A stretch of 64,000 nt of DNA from Oscillospiraceae bacterium (GCA_017545165.1 JAFWQQ010000017.1:80418-144417), one strand, 5' to 3'. Counted from the first letter of the stretch, positions 44,857 through 53,801 are shown. Numbers and translations are program-made. The notes: a model not told the origin generated them from the sequence alone.

Positions 44857-46683
44857 CTACTGGTTCCAGGACTCGTCGTTGTAATCCGGCGGCTCGAAAT
44901 CCGGCTTCAGCCGCACCCCGCAGATGAAACGGCCTTTGCTCGTCCTTTTCCGGACAAATCCGGCAAGGTCGATGGCGGCATAGAAATCTGTGGTCGAGCG
45001 GGTGTACTCGCCGGTTCTGTTGCAGAAATCCCGATAGGCCATGTAGAAGTCCCCGGATGCCGCCTGATATGCATCGCCAACCTCGCAGCATTCTGAGAGA
45101 AAATGGTCAAGCCAGTCGCTGTTCTCCCGATAGAGCGCCGTTGCCTCCCTGACGCATTCCGGCTGCTCAATGTGGAAATCTGCAGCAATCACCTGCCGCG
45201 CGCCGTCGATCATCCAGGCGAGGATGGCCGGGCCTGCATGGTCAAATAGATAGTCCGCGTAGTTCTTGATATCTCCGCTGCCTTCGATCCTGGCATTGAA
45301 AGGAACAACGATCAGTCTGCGCCAGGTGCCGGGATCGTTCGCGCCCACCTTCGGCAGATGGTTGGTGTAGAGAACGAGGGTATGCGTAGGCGTGAATGCG
45401 AAGGGATCCTTGTACTTCTTCTCAGCAAAGATCTCGTCCGTGGAGCAGAACTGCTTGACCAGGGATGTGTTGAGCCGCATTCCTTCTTCCAGTTCGGCGG
45501 CGATCAGCAGGCGCTTTCCCTTAGTCTCTGCCAGTTCCGGCTTAACGTTACGCTTGCAGCCGACCGTCAGCGCATCGGCGGAGATATTGCCGCTGTAGCT
45601 GCCCAGGACCCGGGACAGCACATTCCAAAAGGTGGACTTGCCGTTTCTGCCGTCGCCGTGAGCAATGATCAGGGCTTCGACATAGACATGGCCGATGATG
45701 GCGAGACCGGCGATCTGCTGCACATAGATCTGCAGCGCTTCGTCTCCGCAAAAGAACGTCTTCAGCGCCGCCTGCCAGATATCTTCTCCCTCACTGCCGG
45801 GAACGACCGCGGTGCATTTGGTAATGAAATCCTCAGCCCGGTGGGGCTGCTTGCCGTCCATGCCCTTACGGAGATCCACGGTGAAGTCCGGTGTGTTCAG
45901 CAGAAACGCGTTGGCGTCCAGTTCGCGCTGATCGATCTCGACCATGGGGCGGGCCTCCTTCAGCGCGGCAACCTGATATTTGGAATCCCGGCGCTGAAGT
46001 ACGAACCTCCTATAGTTGACTGCGCTCTGATGGGTATAAAATGCGGCTTTCTGCTCATCGGTCATGAAATCCAGCGCGTTTTTCCCGTGATCGGCAATGA
46101 CCTGGTTGGCTCCCGTGGACTCCATCAGTTCCTCCGCCCGCTCAACTTCCTTTTCCGCTTCTGCAAGCTGGGCGTCAGTGAACTGCTGCATTGCCGCCTG
46201 AGATCTGGGCTTTGATTCCTGCCAGCAGATGCCGTCAAAGACGATATAATCCGTCGCGGGGGAATAGCGGACATAGCTGCGGCATTGCTTTGCAAAAGCG
46301 TAGGCCTGTCCGACGTCGGAGTAATCCGCCGGCTTGCGAGGGGTATGGTCGTTGTATTCGTCCGGCGGGATATACCCGTCTTGGGCGGCGACTTTCTTGC
46401 CGAAGCTGACAGCGCTCTTCCAGATGCTTTTCAGTTCATCCCGGCCGAGAGGCGGATCGCAGGCCTTTGCTTTCTCTACGAACAGCTTCCTGGCCTCATC
46501 GGTATTGCCGTAACGCTTGATCAGCTTTCCGGCAATATGTGACATGGTCGTGTTGCGCTGCCCCTCGGGGATCACCTGGTCCGGCAGGTCCTCAAAGCTG
46601 ACAGCCTGTTCTGTGTCAACAGGCGGCTCCTTCTCCGGCTGCGGAGGCGGGGCTTGCTGCGACATGAATTCATTCAGCTGCAA
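44857..46683 (-). CDS. P4-family primase/helicase (SF3, D5-type)
   Basis: This helicase should unwind the element's replication origin. The roughly 608-residue protein has Walker A GDGRNGKST at about residue 345, a Walker B-like LLIAAELEEG, the sensor region VLYTNHLPKV and RRLIVVPFNA typical of P4/D5 SF3 helicases, and a winged-helix C-terminal region. A TTG at 46681-46683 was chosen since GGAGG sits 8 bp away; GTG at 46690-46692 and ATG at 46663-46665 are alternatives. It lacks its own polymerase-type primase domain, which is encoded by the overlapping upstream gene. Confidence 0.9.
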   Translation of the reverse strand: MQLNEFMSQQAPPPQPEKEPPVDTEQAVSFEDLPDQVIPEGQRNTTMSHIAGKLIKRYGNTDEARKLFVEKAKACDPPLGRDELKSIWKSAVSFGKKVAAQDGYIPPDEYNDHTPRKPADYSDVGQAYAFAKQCRSYVRYSPATDYIVFDGICWQESKPRSQAAMQQFTDAQLAEAEKEVERAEELMESTGANQVIADHGKNALDFMTDEQKAAFYTHQSAVNYRRFVLQRRDSKYQVAALKEARPMVEIDQRELDANAFLLNTPDFTVDLRKGMDGKQPHRAEDFITKCTAVVPGSEGEDIWQAALKTFFCGDEALQIYVQQIAGLAIIGHVYVEALIIAHGDGRNGKSTFWNVLSRVLGSYSGNISADALTVGCKRNVKPELAETKGKRLLIAAELEEGMRLNTSLVKQFCSTDEIFAEKKYKDPFAFTPTHTLVLYTNHLPKVGANDPGTWRRLIVVPFNARIEGSGDIKNYADYLFDHAGPAILAWMIDGARQVIAADFHIEQPECVREATALYRENSDWLDHFLSECCEVGDAYQAASGDFYMAYRDFCNRTGEYTRSTTDFYAAIDLAGFVRKRTSKGRFICGVRLKPDFEPPDYNDESWNQ

Positions 46684-47185
46684 CAGGCTCACCTCCGTGC
46701 TGCTCTACGACCGGGGTCTTGACGCCGAAGAAAAACCTGGCTGCGTCCTTCGCTCCCGTGTCAAAGTATGGGAAACGCGCGATGACCGCCTCTTTCAGCT
46801 GACGATAGGCCTCTGCGTCTGTAATCGGATCGATGGGGAAAATTATGTGGAACCTGGGCCGCGGGCTGAACTTGTCCTTCCATTTCATATGGTGTCGGCT
46901 GTAGATCAGGTAGAACGGGACCTCCGGGAATGCGGTCTCCACGTCCGCGGCGGTCTTCCAGTCGGACTCCAAATCGGAATGATCGTTGTCGCAGTCCAGC
47001 GGGAGGCAGTCCGAGCAGATGAAGTTATCCTTTGACCGATGATTGCCCTCATATGTGGCGAAGACCTGGTCGTACTGAGCAGCCTCAGTCAAATCCTCGG
47101 CGGAACTGATGATCCGCCTCTCGGGATAAAAAGTGTTGAACTTATCCCCGCGGCGGTTAGCCGTATAGATCGTGATCGATTTCAT
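46670..47185 (-). CDS. Separate primase-polymerase (AEP) domain protein
   Basis: This 171-residue protein looks like the prim-pol domain that is usually fused in front of P4-type helicases. It has the metal-binding acidic motif LDCDNDH (D64, D66, D68), and the SPRPRFHIIFP strand (H113) expected for the second AEP motif, preceded by YLIYSRHHMKWK. It overlaps the helicase start by about 14 bp, so both are made together. The pair should start replication of the excised element. Confidence 0.82.
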   Translation of the reverse strand: MKSITIYTANRRGDKFNTFYPERRIISSAEDLTEAAQYDQVFATYEGNHRSKDNFICSDCLPLDCDNDHSDLESDWKTAADVETAFPEVPFYLIYSRHHMKWKDKFSPRPRFHIIFPIDPITDAEAYRQLKEAVIARFPYFDTGAKDAARFFFGVKTPVVEQHGGEPVAAE

Positions 47186-47268
47186 GGCTCCGGCCCCTTT
47201 TCAAATTGTTTTTCATGATATGGCTCCTTTCTGAGAGAAGTCCTCTCACTATACAAGCCATCCGGGGG

Positions 47269-47718
47269 TCATTTTGTGGGGGTGTTTTCAAAAGATTTTT
47301 TTAATTTCTTCTCCGCCGCCGCTATCGACTCGGTAACGCTGGTGTGATCGGCGCCTTCGATCCTGGCAATCTCGCGCATTGAGAAGCCATACATCTTCAG
47401 CAACATTCTCCGGCGCTGTTTCTCCGTCAGAATATCAAGGCGCTGCACGCCCTGCTCATCCTCTTCCTTAAGTAACAGGATTTCTTCCGGCGTCATGTGG
47501 TATGCCAAGGAACTGTAATCATATGGAGTGGCGGGCTCATACTCAAATGCATCCAGGGAGAAGAGTTCATGTCGTTCGTCGCGCCGGTGCATGTTGTATT
47601 CATGACGATAATCCTCTTTGAAAAAAGCCAGGACCTCATCCAACAGTTCCGGCGGCGTATTGTCCGGGAGGTCGACGTTGACAGTGCCTTCGTAGTAGTC
47701 TTTGTACTTAACGATCAT
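47269..47718 (-). CDS. Sigma-70 region 4-like DNA-binding protein
   Basis: This 149-residue protein has an acidic N-terminal half with a charged EDYRHEYNMHRRDERHE stretch and a C-terminal helix-turn-helix like sigma factor region 4 (ILTEKQRRRMLLKMYGFSMREIARIEG, about 96-122). Similar proteins in Clostridia phages and integrative elements are thought to act as late-gene activators or regulators. It is the promoter-proximal gene of the element's minus-strand block, and AAAGGA precedes the ATG. Confidence 0.8.
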   Translation of the reverse strand: MIVKYKDYYEGTVNVDLPDNTPPELLDEVLAFFKEDYRHEYNMHRRDERHELFSLDAFEYEPATPYDYSSLAYHMTPEEILLLKEEDEQGVQRLDILTEKQRRRMLLKMYGFSMREIARIEGADHTSVTESIAAAEKKLKKSFENTPTK

Positions 47719-48048
47719 GTTCGGTTCCTTTCCGCCTGATGCGGAAAAGAGCCGAAATACGCTATCCGGGAGCCTGATTACCTGAAAAAGGGCGCACTTA
47801 TCCCCTAGATAATACTGGTCGCTTTGAACGAATCGCGGCGCTCAGTATGTATCTCGACCCTTATACGTAATCAGGCTTTCGATATTTTGTTTTTTATTTG
47901 AGCGGAGCCGATGCTCCGTTGCTCACAGATTTGAAAGGCATCTGTAAACTGTCTAGAGTAAGATCACCGCCTCTGTTCATTTTCCTTTCTACAGGTAACT
48001 CACGGGAGCAACAGATCCGAAGCCTATCTCAGGTGAGCATCTCGTCTT

Positions 48049-48083
48049 ACGGAGAAATAACGGTGATTTTGATAAGGTGTTTA
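48049..48083 (+). repeat. Direct repeat A, copy 1
   Basis: This copy carries TACGGAGAAA followed by TTTTGATAAGGTGTTT. It matches copy 2 at 48453-48487 in order and spacing, with a variable middle. Confidence 0.6.
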
Positions 48084-48201
48084 CGTTAAGCTTCTATAAG
48101 CAGTCCACGGGAGACGGTAAAACTTACCGTTAGGTGAGAGTTTTCTCACAACGCGGTGATATATGGCATGTTTTGTCAGAGGAGAGGATAATACCGCGCA
48201 T

Positions 48202-48233
48202 TTAGTGGCCACGAGAATGGTCAAAAGTTGAAT
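48202..48233 (+). repeat. Direct repeat B, copy 1
   Basis: This copy has AGTGGCCAC then GGTCAAAAGTTGAA. It matches copy 2 at about 48399-48430 at most positions. Confidence 0.65.
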
Positions 48234-48398
48234 ATTTCTAAAAAAAGCTGTTCTGCATTTATGGAACTCCGGGCAGCTACTCTCATAAGCGGCGGGGTGG
48301 ACAAACACGCGTACTTTATGGGAATTGAGGGGCTCCCATACCCCAAAAGAGAAAAGAATGCGGTTTTGCCGAAAAAAGAAATGGATGCCTCCCCTTCA

Positions 48399-48430
48399 GT
48401 AGCCACAGGAAAGATCAAAAGTTGAAGATA
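48399..48430 (+). repeat. Direct repeat B, copy 2
   Basis: This copy has AGTAGCCAC then GATCAAAAGTTGAA, the second member of the pair, about 197 bp from copy 1. Confidence 0.65.
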
Positions 48431-48452
48431 CTGTGCAAAATCCCTCACTATA

Positions 48453-48487
48453 CGGAGAAAACATCACAGCTTTGTTAAGGTGTTTTC
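48453..48487 (+). repeat. Direct repeat A, copy 2
   Basis: This copy carries TACGGAGAAA followed by CTTTGTTAAGGTGTTT, about 404 bp from copy 1. The order is A-B-B-A along the strand. Confidence 0.6.
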
Positions 48488-48727
48488 TGAAACTTTTTTT
48501 CGGTAAGAGAGTTGCTCCCGTACCTCTTTCTGGACAACAATTGCCTTCTGACCGATTCTTTTTTGAAAAAAAGGCAAAAAAATATCCCCACCGGAAAACC
48601 GAAGGGGAAAAGCCCTGAATTTGCTCGTCTTGGAAACTGCAGTAATTGTGTTTTTCCAGGGCTTGCGATATATTTACTATGTATTGTTATGCGCTCGAAT
48701 GATCACATGTGAGAGGAGGGGTACTGC

Positions 48728-48892
48728 ATGATTCTGAGTAAGAAGCAGATGTCCGAAGAAGATATTAAGCTGCAGTATATTACCCCGGCCATTACCTCCA
48801 ATTGGAACATCCAGAAGATCACGATGGAAACGTAGATCACGGACGGCAGAGTTAGCCCTTCCTTTTTCCCCGGATTGTTTTTGTTTAAGTGA
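48728..48892 (+). pseudogene. Remnant of a type I restriction HsdR-like gene
   Basis: A good GAGAGGAGG site precedes an ATG, and the first residues (MILSKKQMSEEDIKLQYITP) look like the start of an HsdR-like restriction subunit. A TAG at 48833-48835 stops the frame after 35 codons. The reading continues in frame as ITDGRV, as expected for the family, before homology ends near 48860 and the frame stops at 48892. The rest of the gene is absent, so the system is dead here. Confidence 0.65.
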
Positions 48893-48959
48893 GGGACCTC
48901 AGAAAGGAGACAATCGAATATGAGCATCGAGTATAATGCATACAAGAACAGACTCGCAC

Positions 48960-48999
48960 TTTACATTATTTTTGCATTACTGCGGTTACAAGGTTTACA
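48960..48999 (+). promoter_or_regulatory. Pho-box-like TTACA repeats upstream of the response regulator
   Basis: TTACA/TTACT units start at 48961, 48977, 48986 and 48995; the last three are spaced nine bases apart. They resemble the TT(A/T/C)ACA repeats bound by PhoP of Bacillus and lie 40-80 bp upstream of the response regulator start. Confidence 0.45.
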
Positions 49000-49038
49000 A
49001 TGCCGGTCTATATTGAAAGCGAAAAAGGAGGTTTCCTG

Positions 49039-49710
49039 ATGATTTACTGCGTCGAAGATGAAAGCACCATCCGTGATTTGATGGTATATACGCTGAAAGC
49101 ATCCGGGTTTGATGCAAGGGGATTTGAAAGCGCAAGCGATTTCTGGCCTGCAATGAAAGAGCAAGAGCCGGCGCTTATCATATTAGATGTTATGCTTCCG
49201 GACGAAGACGGATTGACGATTCTAAAAGCACTGCGTTCTTCTCCTGTGACCGTGGACATTCCAGTTATCATGGCTACGGCGAAAAACAGTGAATACGACA
49301 AGGTCATCGGTTTGGACAGCGGCGCTGATGATTACCTTTCAAAGCCCTTTGGCATGATGGAAATGGTTTCCCGGATCAAAGCTGTACTAAGGAGAGCAAC
49401 GCCGAAGCAGGCAGAGGTACTTGCCTGCGGCGGAATTTCTATGGACAAAAGCAGACACACGGTTACTGTATATGGGGCGCCGGTTTCTTTGACCCTGAAA
49501 GAGTATGAGTTGTTAAAGCTCTTCATGGAAAACCCCGACCGAGTCTTTACAAGAGAAGTTCTTTTATCCGAGATTTGGGGAAATGCCTTTATCGGCGAAA
49601 CAAGGACAGTTGATGTCCACATCGGCACGCTTCGGACGAAACTTGCTCAAGCAGGGAATCTGATTGAAACGGTGCGCGGCGTCGGATACAGAATGGGGTT
49701 AAAGAAATGA
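49039..49710 (+). CDS. PhoB/OmpR-family response regulator
   Basis: This 223-residue regulator has a receiver domain with the acidic pocket VEDE, the phosphorylated Asp in LDVMLPDEDG (about D51), a conserved Thr/Ala switch and Lys in SKPFG, then a winged-helix output domain (LKEYELLKLFMENPDRVFTREVLLSEIWG...TVDVHIGTLRTKL...VRGVGYRM). The ATG 49039-49041 follows AAGGAGG and starts MIYCVEDE. With the kinase and Na/Pi transporter downstream, phosphate control is likely. It overlaps the kinase start by four bases. Confidence 0.93.
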   Translation: MIYCVEDESTIRDLMVYTLKASGFDARGFESASDFWPAMKEQEPALIILDVMLPDEDGLTILKALRSSPVTVDIPVIMATAKNSEYDKVIGLDSGADDYLSKPFGMMEMVSRIKAVLRRATPKQAEVLACGGISMDKSRHTVTVYGAPVSLTLKEYELLKLFMENPDRVFTREVLLSEIWGNAFIGETRTVDVHIGTLRTKLAQAGNLIETVRGVGYRMGLKK

Positions 49711-51068
49711 GCAGAAAAATTTTCAAAGGTATCTGGATCGTTGCCTTGTCGGTATTCCTGGCCTCCCTCGTTTTCATCATGGGCATCACCTACAGCTATT
49801 TCTCATCTCTTCAGAAGCATCAGCTGAAAAATGAAACAGAGCTTGCATCACAGGGTGTTGAAAAAGCAGGTGAAAGCTATTTTGAAAACCTGAATGCGGA
49901 AGGCTATCGTATTACATGGATCGGAGCCGATGGTACTGTTCTATTTGACAGTGAAGCAAATCCAACCACCATGGAGAATCATCTGGAACGTGAAGAAGTC
50001 AAACAGGCGCTGAACGAAGGGTATGGTGAATCCACGCGCTATTCCAGTACGCTCTCGGACAAGCAGTTATATGCCGCCAAGCGCCTCCCTGATGGATCCG
50101 TTCTCAGACTCTCCATGATGCAGTTGGCGGTTTGGACGCTTATTCTCGGATTTGCTCAGCCGATTTGCATAGTAATCATGATCGCGCTCGTCCTGACTTT
50201 CGTTCTTGCATCACGACTTGCAAAATTAATCGTAAAGCCCATCAATGAGATCGACCTGGAAAAGCCGGATCAATATTTTGGAAAAGAGAACTATCAGGAA
50301 ATCGAACCGCTGCTTAGGCATATTGCGGCACAGCGCAACCAGTTGAAACTGGATCAGGCACAAATAGAAAAAACAGCGATGATCCGTCAAGAGTTCACCG
50401 CAAATGCATCTCATGAACTGAAAACACCGCTTCATGCTATTTCCGGGTATGCCGAATTACTTGAAAACGGGATGGTCAAAGAAGAGGATATCAAACCCTT
50501 CGCAGCAAAGATACGCGGCGAAGCCTCCCGCATGACGAAACTTGTCGAAGACATTATCGATTTGGCAGAACTTGACAGCGGCGGCACAGAACTGCAATGG
50601 GAAAACTGTGACCTGTACTGTATTGCTGAAAACGCGGTTGACAGTCTTGACACTGCTGCATCGGCGCTGAATATCACCCTCGCTCTGGAAGGGACAAACG
50701 CTCCGCTGTGGGGGGTCCCCCAAATACTGTACAGCATCGTTTACAATCTTTGTGACAACGCGATCAAGTATAATCATGCCGGAGGCAGCGTAACCATTGG
50801 CGTATTTCCATCCAAACACGAAACGAAGCTGTCTGTTAAAGATACTGGTATCGGCATTCCGGCAGAAAACAGGGAGAGAGTTTTCGAGCGCTTTTTCCGC
50901 GTGGATAAAAGCCGCAGCAAAGAAGTCGGCGGCACCGGGCTTGGCCTTTCCATTGTAAAGCACGCCGTAATGATTCACAACGGAACAATAAGCGTCAACA
51001 GCGTCGTCGGTGAAGGCACGGAGTTCATCATCACTTTGCCGAACACGCCAGAAAAAGGAAAATCATGA
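49707..51068 (+). CDS. PhoR-like sensor histidine kinase
   Basis: This 453-residue membrane kinase has a transmembrane helix at about 9-31, an extracytoplasmic segment of about 110 residues, a second helix at about 145-170, then the H-box FTANASHELKTPLHAISGYAE, N-box NLCDNAIKYNHAGG, G1 DTGIGIP and G2 GTGLGLSIVK. The arrangement is that of PhoR/WalK-like kinases. It is coupled to the regulator and to the HD gene by overlapping ends. The signal is probably phosphate status, inferred from the transporter. Confidence 0.93.
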   Translation: MSRKIFKGIWIVALSVFLASLVFIMGITYSYFSSLQKHQLKNETELASQGVEKAGESYFENLNAEGYRITWIGADGTVLFDSEANPTTMENHLEREEVKQALNEGYGESTRYSSTLSDKQLYAAKRLPDGSVLRLSMMQLAVWTLILGFAQPICIVIMIALVLTFVLASRLAKLIVKPINEIDLEKPDQYFGKENYQEIEPLLRHIAAQRNQLKLDQAQIEKTAMIRQEFTANASHELKTPLHAISGYAELLENGMVKEEDIKPFAAKIRGEASRMTKLVEDIIDLAELDSGGTELQWENCDLYCIAENAVDSLDTAASALNITLALEGTNAPLWGVPQILYSIVYNLCDNAIKYNHAGGSVTIGVFPSKHETKLSVKDTGIGIPAENRERVFERFFRVDKSRSKEVGGTGLGLSIVKHAVMIHNGTISVNSVVGEGTEFIITLPNTPEKGKS

Positions 51069-51721
51069 CGTACGAGGAAATCAGGAAAAACCACGAGGTC
51101 AACACCTATATCAGCCAAGCGGATCTCTCCCTGTCTGCTCTTGGATTTACAGAGCATAGCTTTGCCCATTGCACCATGGTGGCTGAAAAAGCAGGATACA
51201 TTTTGCAAACACTCGGCTATGATGAACGGCTGGTCGAACTTGCAAAAATTGCAGGGTATCTTCATGATATCGGAAATCTTGTCAACCGAGAGGAACACAG
51301 CCAATCCGGAGCAATCATCGCGTTCCGAATCCTAGATCATCTGGATCTCTTGCCAGAAGAGATAGGAACAATCGTTACCGCGATCGGAAACCACGATGAA
51401 GGGACAGGGATACCGGTCAGTCCACTTGCAGCCGCACTTATCCTTGCCGACAAAAGCGATGTACGCCGCAACCGCGTGCGAAACCAGGACGAGTCTTCTT
51501 TCGATATTCATGACCGCGTGAATTACTCCGTCACGAAAGCAGAGCTGAAAATCAACAAGGCCCAAACGATTATCAAATTAAAACTGACCATCGACACACG
51601 CTATGGATCTGTGATGGACTATTTTGAGATATTCCTGCAACGCATGATCCTTTGTCGTAAGGCAGCAGAAAGGCTGGGGCTTCAGTTCAAACTGATCATC
51701 AACGAGCAGCAGCTCATATAA
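51065..51721 (+). CDS. HD domain protein
   Basis: This 218-residue protein has an HD metal-binding fold: HSFAHC (first His), GYLHDIGN (HD pair, about residues 64-71), and a later His/Asp in GNHDEG and ADKSD. Such proteins are phosphohydrolases acting on nucleotides or related molecules. The second half has no known domain. It overlaps the kinase gene by four bases, so a role in phosphate signalling or scavenging is likely but unproven. Confidence 0.85.
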   Translation: MTYEEIRKNHEVNTYISQADLSLSALGFTEHSFAHCTMVAEKAGYILQTLGYDERLVELAKIAGYLHDIGNLVNREEHSQSGAIIAFRILDHLDLLPEEIGTIVTAIGNHDEGTGIPVSPLAAALILADKSDVRRNRVRNQDESSFDIHDRVNYSVTKAELKINKAQTIIKLKLTIDTRYGSVMDYFEIFLQRMILCRKAAERLGLQFKLIINEQQLI

Positions 51722-51857
51722 TGATACAAGATTTGCAGGGGCTTCGGCCCCTGTTTTCGCTCTCTGCTTTACACGGATTTTACAGGAGCCTGATAGAGCA
51801 TTTGATGTTAGACCACTACTCTGTTCTTGCAACCGAAACAAGAATGGAGAAAACTTT

Positions 51858-53618
51858 ATGGATTTTTTTGATGGATTAAATTTGATCGGCGGCCTGTGCC
51901 TGTTTCTGTTCGGCATGACGCTGATGGGCCAGGCCCTGGAAAGACGCGCAGGAAACGGGCTGAAATTGCTTCTTGGCCGGTTAACAACAAATAAATATGC
52001 AGGGCTATTTACCGGTCTCGCCGTGACTGCCGTGATCCAGAGTTCGTCGGCAACAACGGTGATGGTAGTTGGCTTCGTGAACTCAGGGCTCATGACGCTC
52101 AAGCAGTCGATCAATGTCATCATGGGCGCGAATATCGGTACTACTGTAACCGCATGGATTTTGAGCCTCGCGGGAATAGATAGTAAGAATTTCTTGGTCA
52201 GCATGTTGAAGCCTTCGTCATTTACGCCGATCCTTGCATTGATTGGCATTATTTTCTATATGATGTCGAAGAGCAGCAAGCGAAAAGATACGGGATTGAT
52301 ACTGCTTGGCTTTACTACGCTGATGTTTGGCATGGAAACCATGTCCGGCGCTGTTTCGGGACTTCGGAATGTGCCTGAATTTCAGCAGATGTTCCTTGCT
52401 TTCACGAATCCGATTCTTGGCGTTCTCGCCGGTGCGATTCTCACTGCAGTCATACAGTCAAGTTCTGCGTCCGTGGGCATTTTGCAGGCGCTTGCCTCGA
52501 CCGGAGCTGTCACTTACGGTGCAGCTGTTCCGATCATCATGGGTCAGAACATCGGCACCTGCGTTACGGCGCTGATCTCCTCCGTCGGCACGAGCAAGAA
52601 TGCGAAACGCGCCGCTCTTGTACACCTCAGCTTCAATGTCATCGGCGCGGCGGTCTGGCTGACGGTTTTCTGCATTGTGAAAGCGACTATTGCCCCAACG
52701 CTCCTGACAAAATCGGCGAGCCTGATGGGAATCGCGGTGTTCCACTCTGTTTTTAATATTCTTTGTACGCTCCTGATGTTCCCTCTCAGTGAGGCGTTTG
52801 AAAAGATGGTTTGCAGGATCATCCCTGACGCGGAGACGCCAGAAAAGGCAAATGAGCTTGACGAGCGCCTGCTCGGAAGCCCTGCGCTTGCGCTTGGTCA
52901 GTGCGAACAGGTTCTTGACCATATGGCGATTGCCGCGATCAACGCGCTGAAGTCCAGCGTGAACTGCATACTGAAATACGACGAAGAAACGGCGGAGAGC
53001 ATTCGGAAAGCAGAGGATGAAACCGATCATTTTGAGGATATTCTCGGAACGTACCTGTTAAAACTGACATCCCGACACCTCAGCGATGAGGAAAGTGTGA
53101 AGGCGACCGAATATATGAAGCTGATCGGCGACTATGAGCGTATTGCCGACCATGCAGTCAACATTCTGGAATCCGCGGAAGAACTGGTGCAAAAAGGGAT
53201 CAGTTTTTCCGGCCAGGCTACAGAGGAATATACGGTCATCAGCTCGGCCGTCATTGAAATTCTCGAGCTGGCCTATCAAGCGTTCTCAAAAAATGATTAT
53301 GAAGCGGCACAAAAAACGGAGCCTCTTGAACAGGTCATTGACGTGCTGAAAGAAGAATTGCGAACTCGTCATATTCTTCGCCTTCAAAAAGGTGATTGTT
53401 CAGTCGCGGCTGGATTCGTGTGGTCAGATCTGCTTACGAATCTGGAGCGGGTGTCTGATCATTGTTCCAATATATCGGGATCTGTTCTCGATACGATCGA
53501 ACATAACATGAACATCCACGAAAACCAGCGTTTTTTCAGAGATTCAGATAAAGACTTTTTCCAGTTGTTTGCTTTTTTCAAAAGGAAATATCTGATTCCT
53601 ATCAATATATCATTGTAG
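51858..53618 (+). CDS. Na+/phosphate cotransporter with C-terminal PhoU domain (NptA-like)
   Basis: This protein takes up inorganic phosphate with sodium. The 586-residue sequence has two inverted membrane halves, each with a QSSSA motif (VIQSSSATTVMVVGF and VIQSSSASVGILQAL), and glycine-rich INVIMGANIGTT and PIIMGQNIGTC segments. Residues from about 335 on form a helical PhoU-like domain (HLSDEESVKATEYMKLIGDYERIADHAVNI). GGAG lies close to the ATG. It is the last cargo gene, followed by two hairpins. Confidence 0.95.
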   Translation: MDFFDGLNLIGGLCLFLFGMTLMGQALERRAGNGLKLLLGRLTTNKYAGLFTGLAVTAVIQSSSATTVMVVGFVNSGLMTLKQSINVIMGANIGTTVTAWILSLAGIDSKNFLVSMLKPSSFTPILALIGIIFYMMSKSSKRKDTGLILLGFTTLMFGMETMSGAVSGLRNVPEFQQMFLAFTNPILGVLAGAILTAVIQSSSASVGILQALASTGAVTYGAAVPIIMGQNIGTCVTALISSVGTSKNAKRAALVHLSFNVIGAAVWLTVFCIVKATIAPTLLTKSASLMGIAVFHSVFNILCTLLMFPLSEAFEKMVCRIIPDAETPEKANELDERLLGSPALALGQCEQVLDHMAIAAINALKSSVNCILKYDEETAESIRKAEDETDHFEDILGTYLLKLTSRHLSDEESVKATEYMKLIGDYERIADHAVNILESAEELVQKGISFSGQATEEYTVISSAVIEILELAYQAFSKNDYEAAQKTEPLEQVIDVLKEELRTRHILRLQKGDCSVAAGFVWSDLLTNLERVSDHCSNISGSVLDTIEHNMNIHENQRFFRDSDKDFFQLFAFFKRKYLIPINISL

Positions 53619-53653
53619 TCCTATGCTTATAGCTTGGGATGTATAAAGGCTTC

Positions 53654-53686
53654 GACTACTGGGCCGGCAACCAGTGGTCTTTTTTA
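53654..53686 (+). terminator. Intrinsic terminator after nptA-like gene
   Basis: GACTACTGG and CCAGTGGTC pair across an 8-base loop and are followed by TTTTTTA. Confidence 0.85.
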
Positions 53687-53711
53687 TATCTGCATTTTTT
53701 GCTTGAACAAA

Positions 53712-53753
53712 AAAGACCACATCTACCGAGTAATCTCAGTAAATGTGGTCTTT
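53712..53753. terminator. Second hairpin near the right end of the element
   Basis: AAAGACCACAT and ATGTGGTCTTT form the stem, with TTTCTTTG after it on plus and an A/T-tract before it. It shares GACCAC/GTGGTC with the preceding terminator. Confidence 0.75.
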
Positions 53754-53801
53754 CTTTGTTCCCCGCTTGAAGACGCCGCTCAAAACACTGTTTTCATAGT
53801 G

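Larger units (their letters stand above)
47719..48727. other. One-kilobase noncoding, repeat-rich region of the element
   Basis: No convincing gene is seen here. The region separates the minus-strand and plus-strand gene blocks. It holds the inverted pair AGCCTGATTAC (about 47769) and GTAATCAGGCT (about 47864), a GGAGC-CGAT-GCTCC hairpin near 47906, two pairs of direct repeats, and AT-rich stretches. It is the best candidate for the replication origin and the divergent promoters. Confidence 0.55.

Noticed and set aside
48049-48487. A CRISPR array or tandem iteron array
   Set aside because: Each repeat occurs only twice, with unequal spacing and degenerate middles, and no cas gene is nearby.
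48920-49039. A 39-residue open frame just ahead of the response regulator
   Set aside because: It has a ribosome binding site and a TGATG junction, but it covers the Pho-box-like repeats and has no recognisable sequence. It may be another remnant or a leader peptide, so it is not called as a gene.
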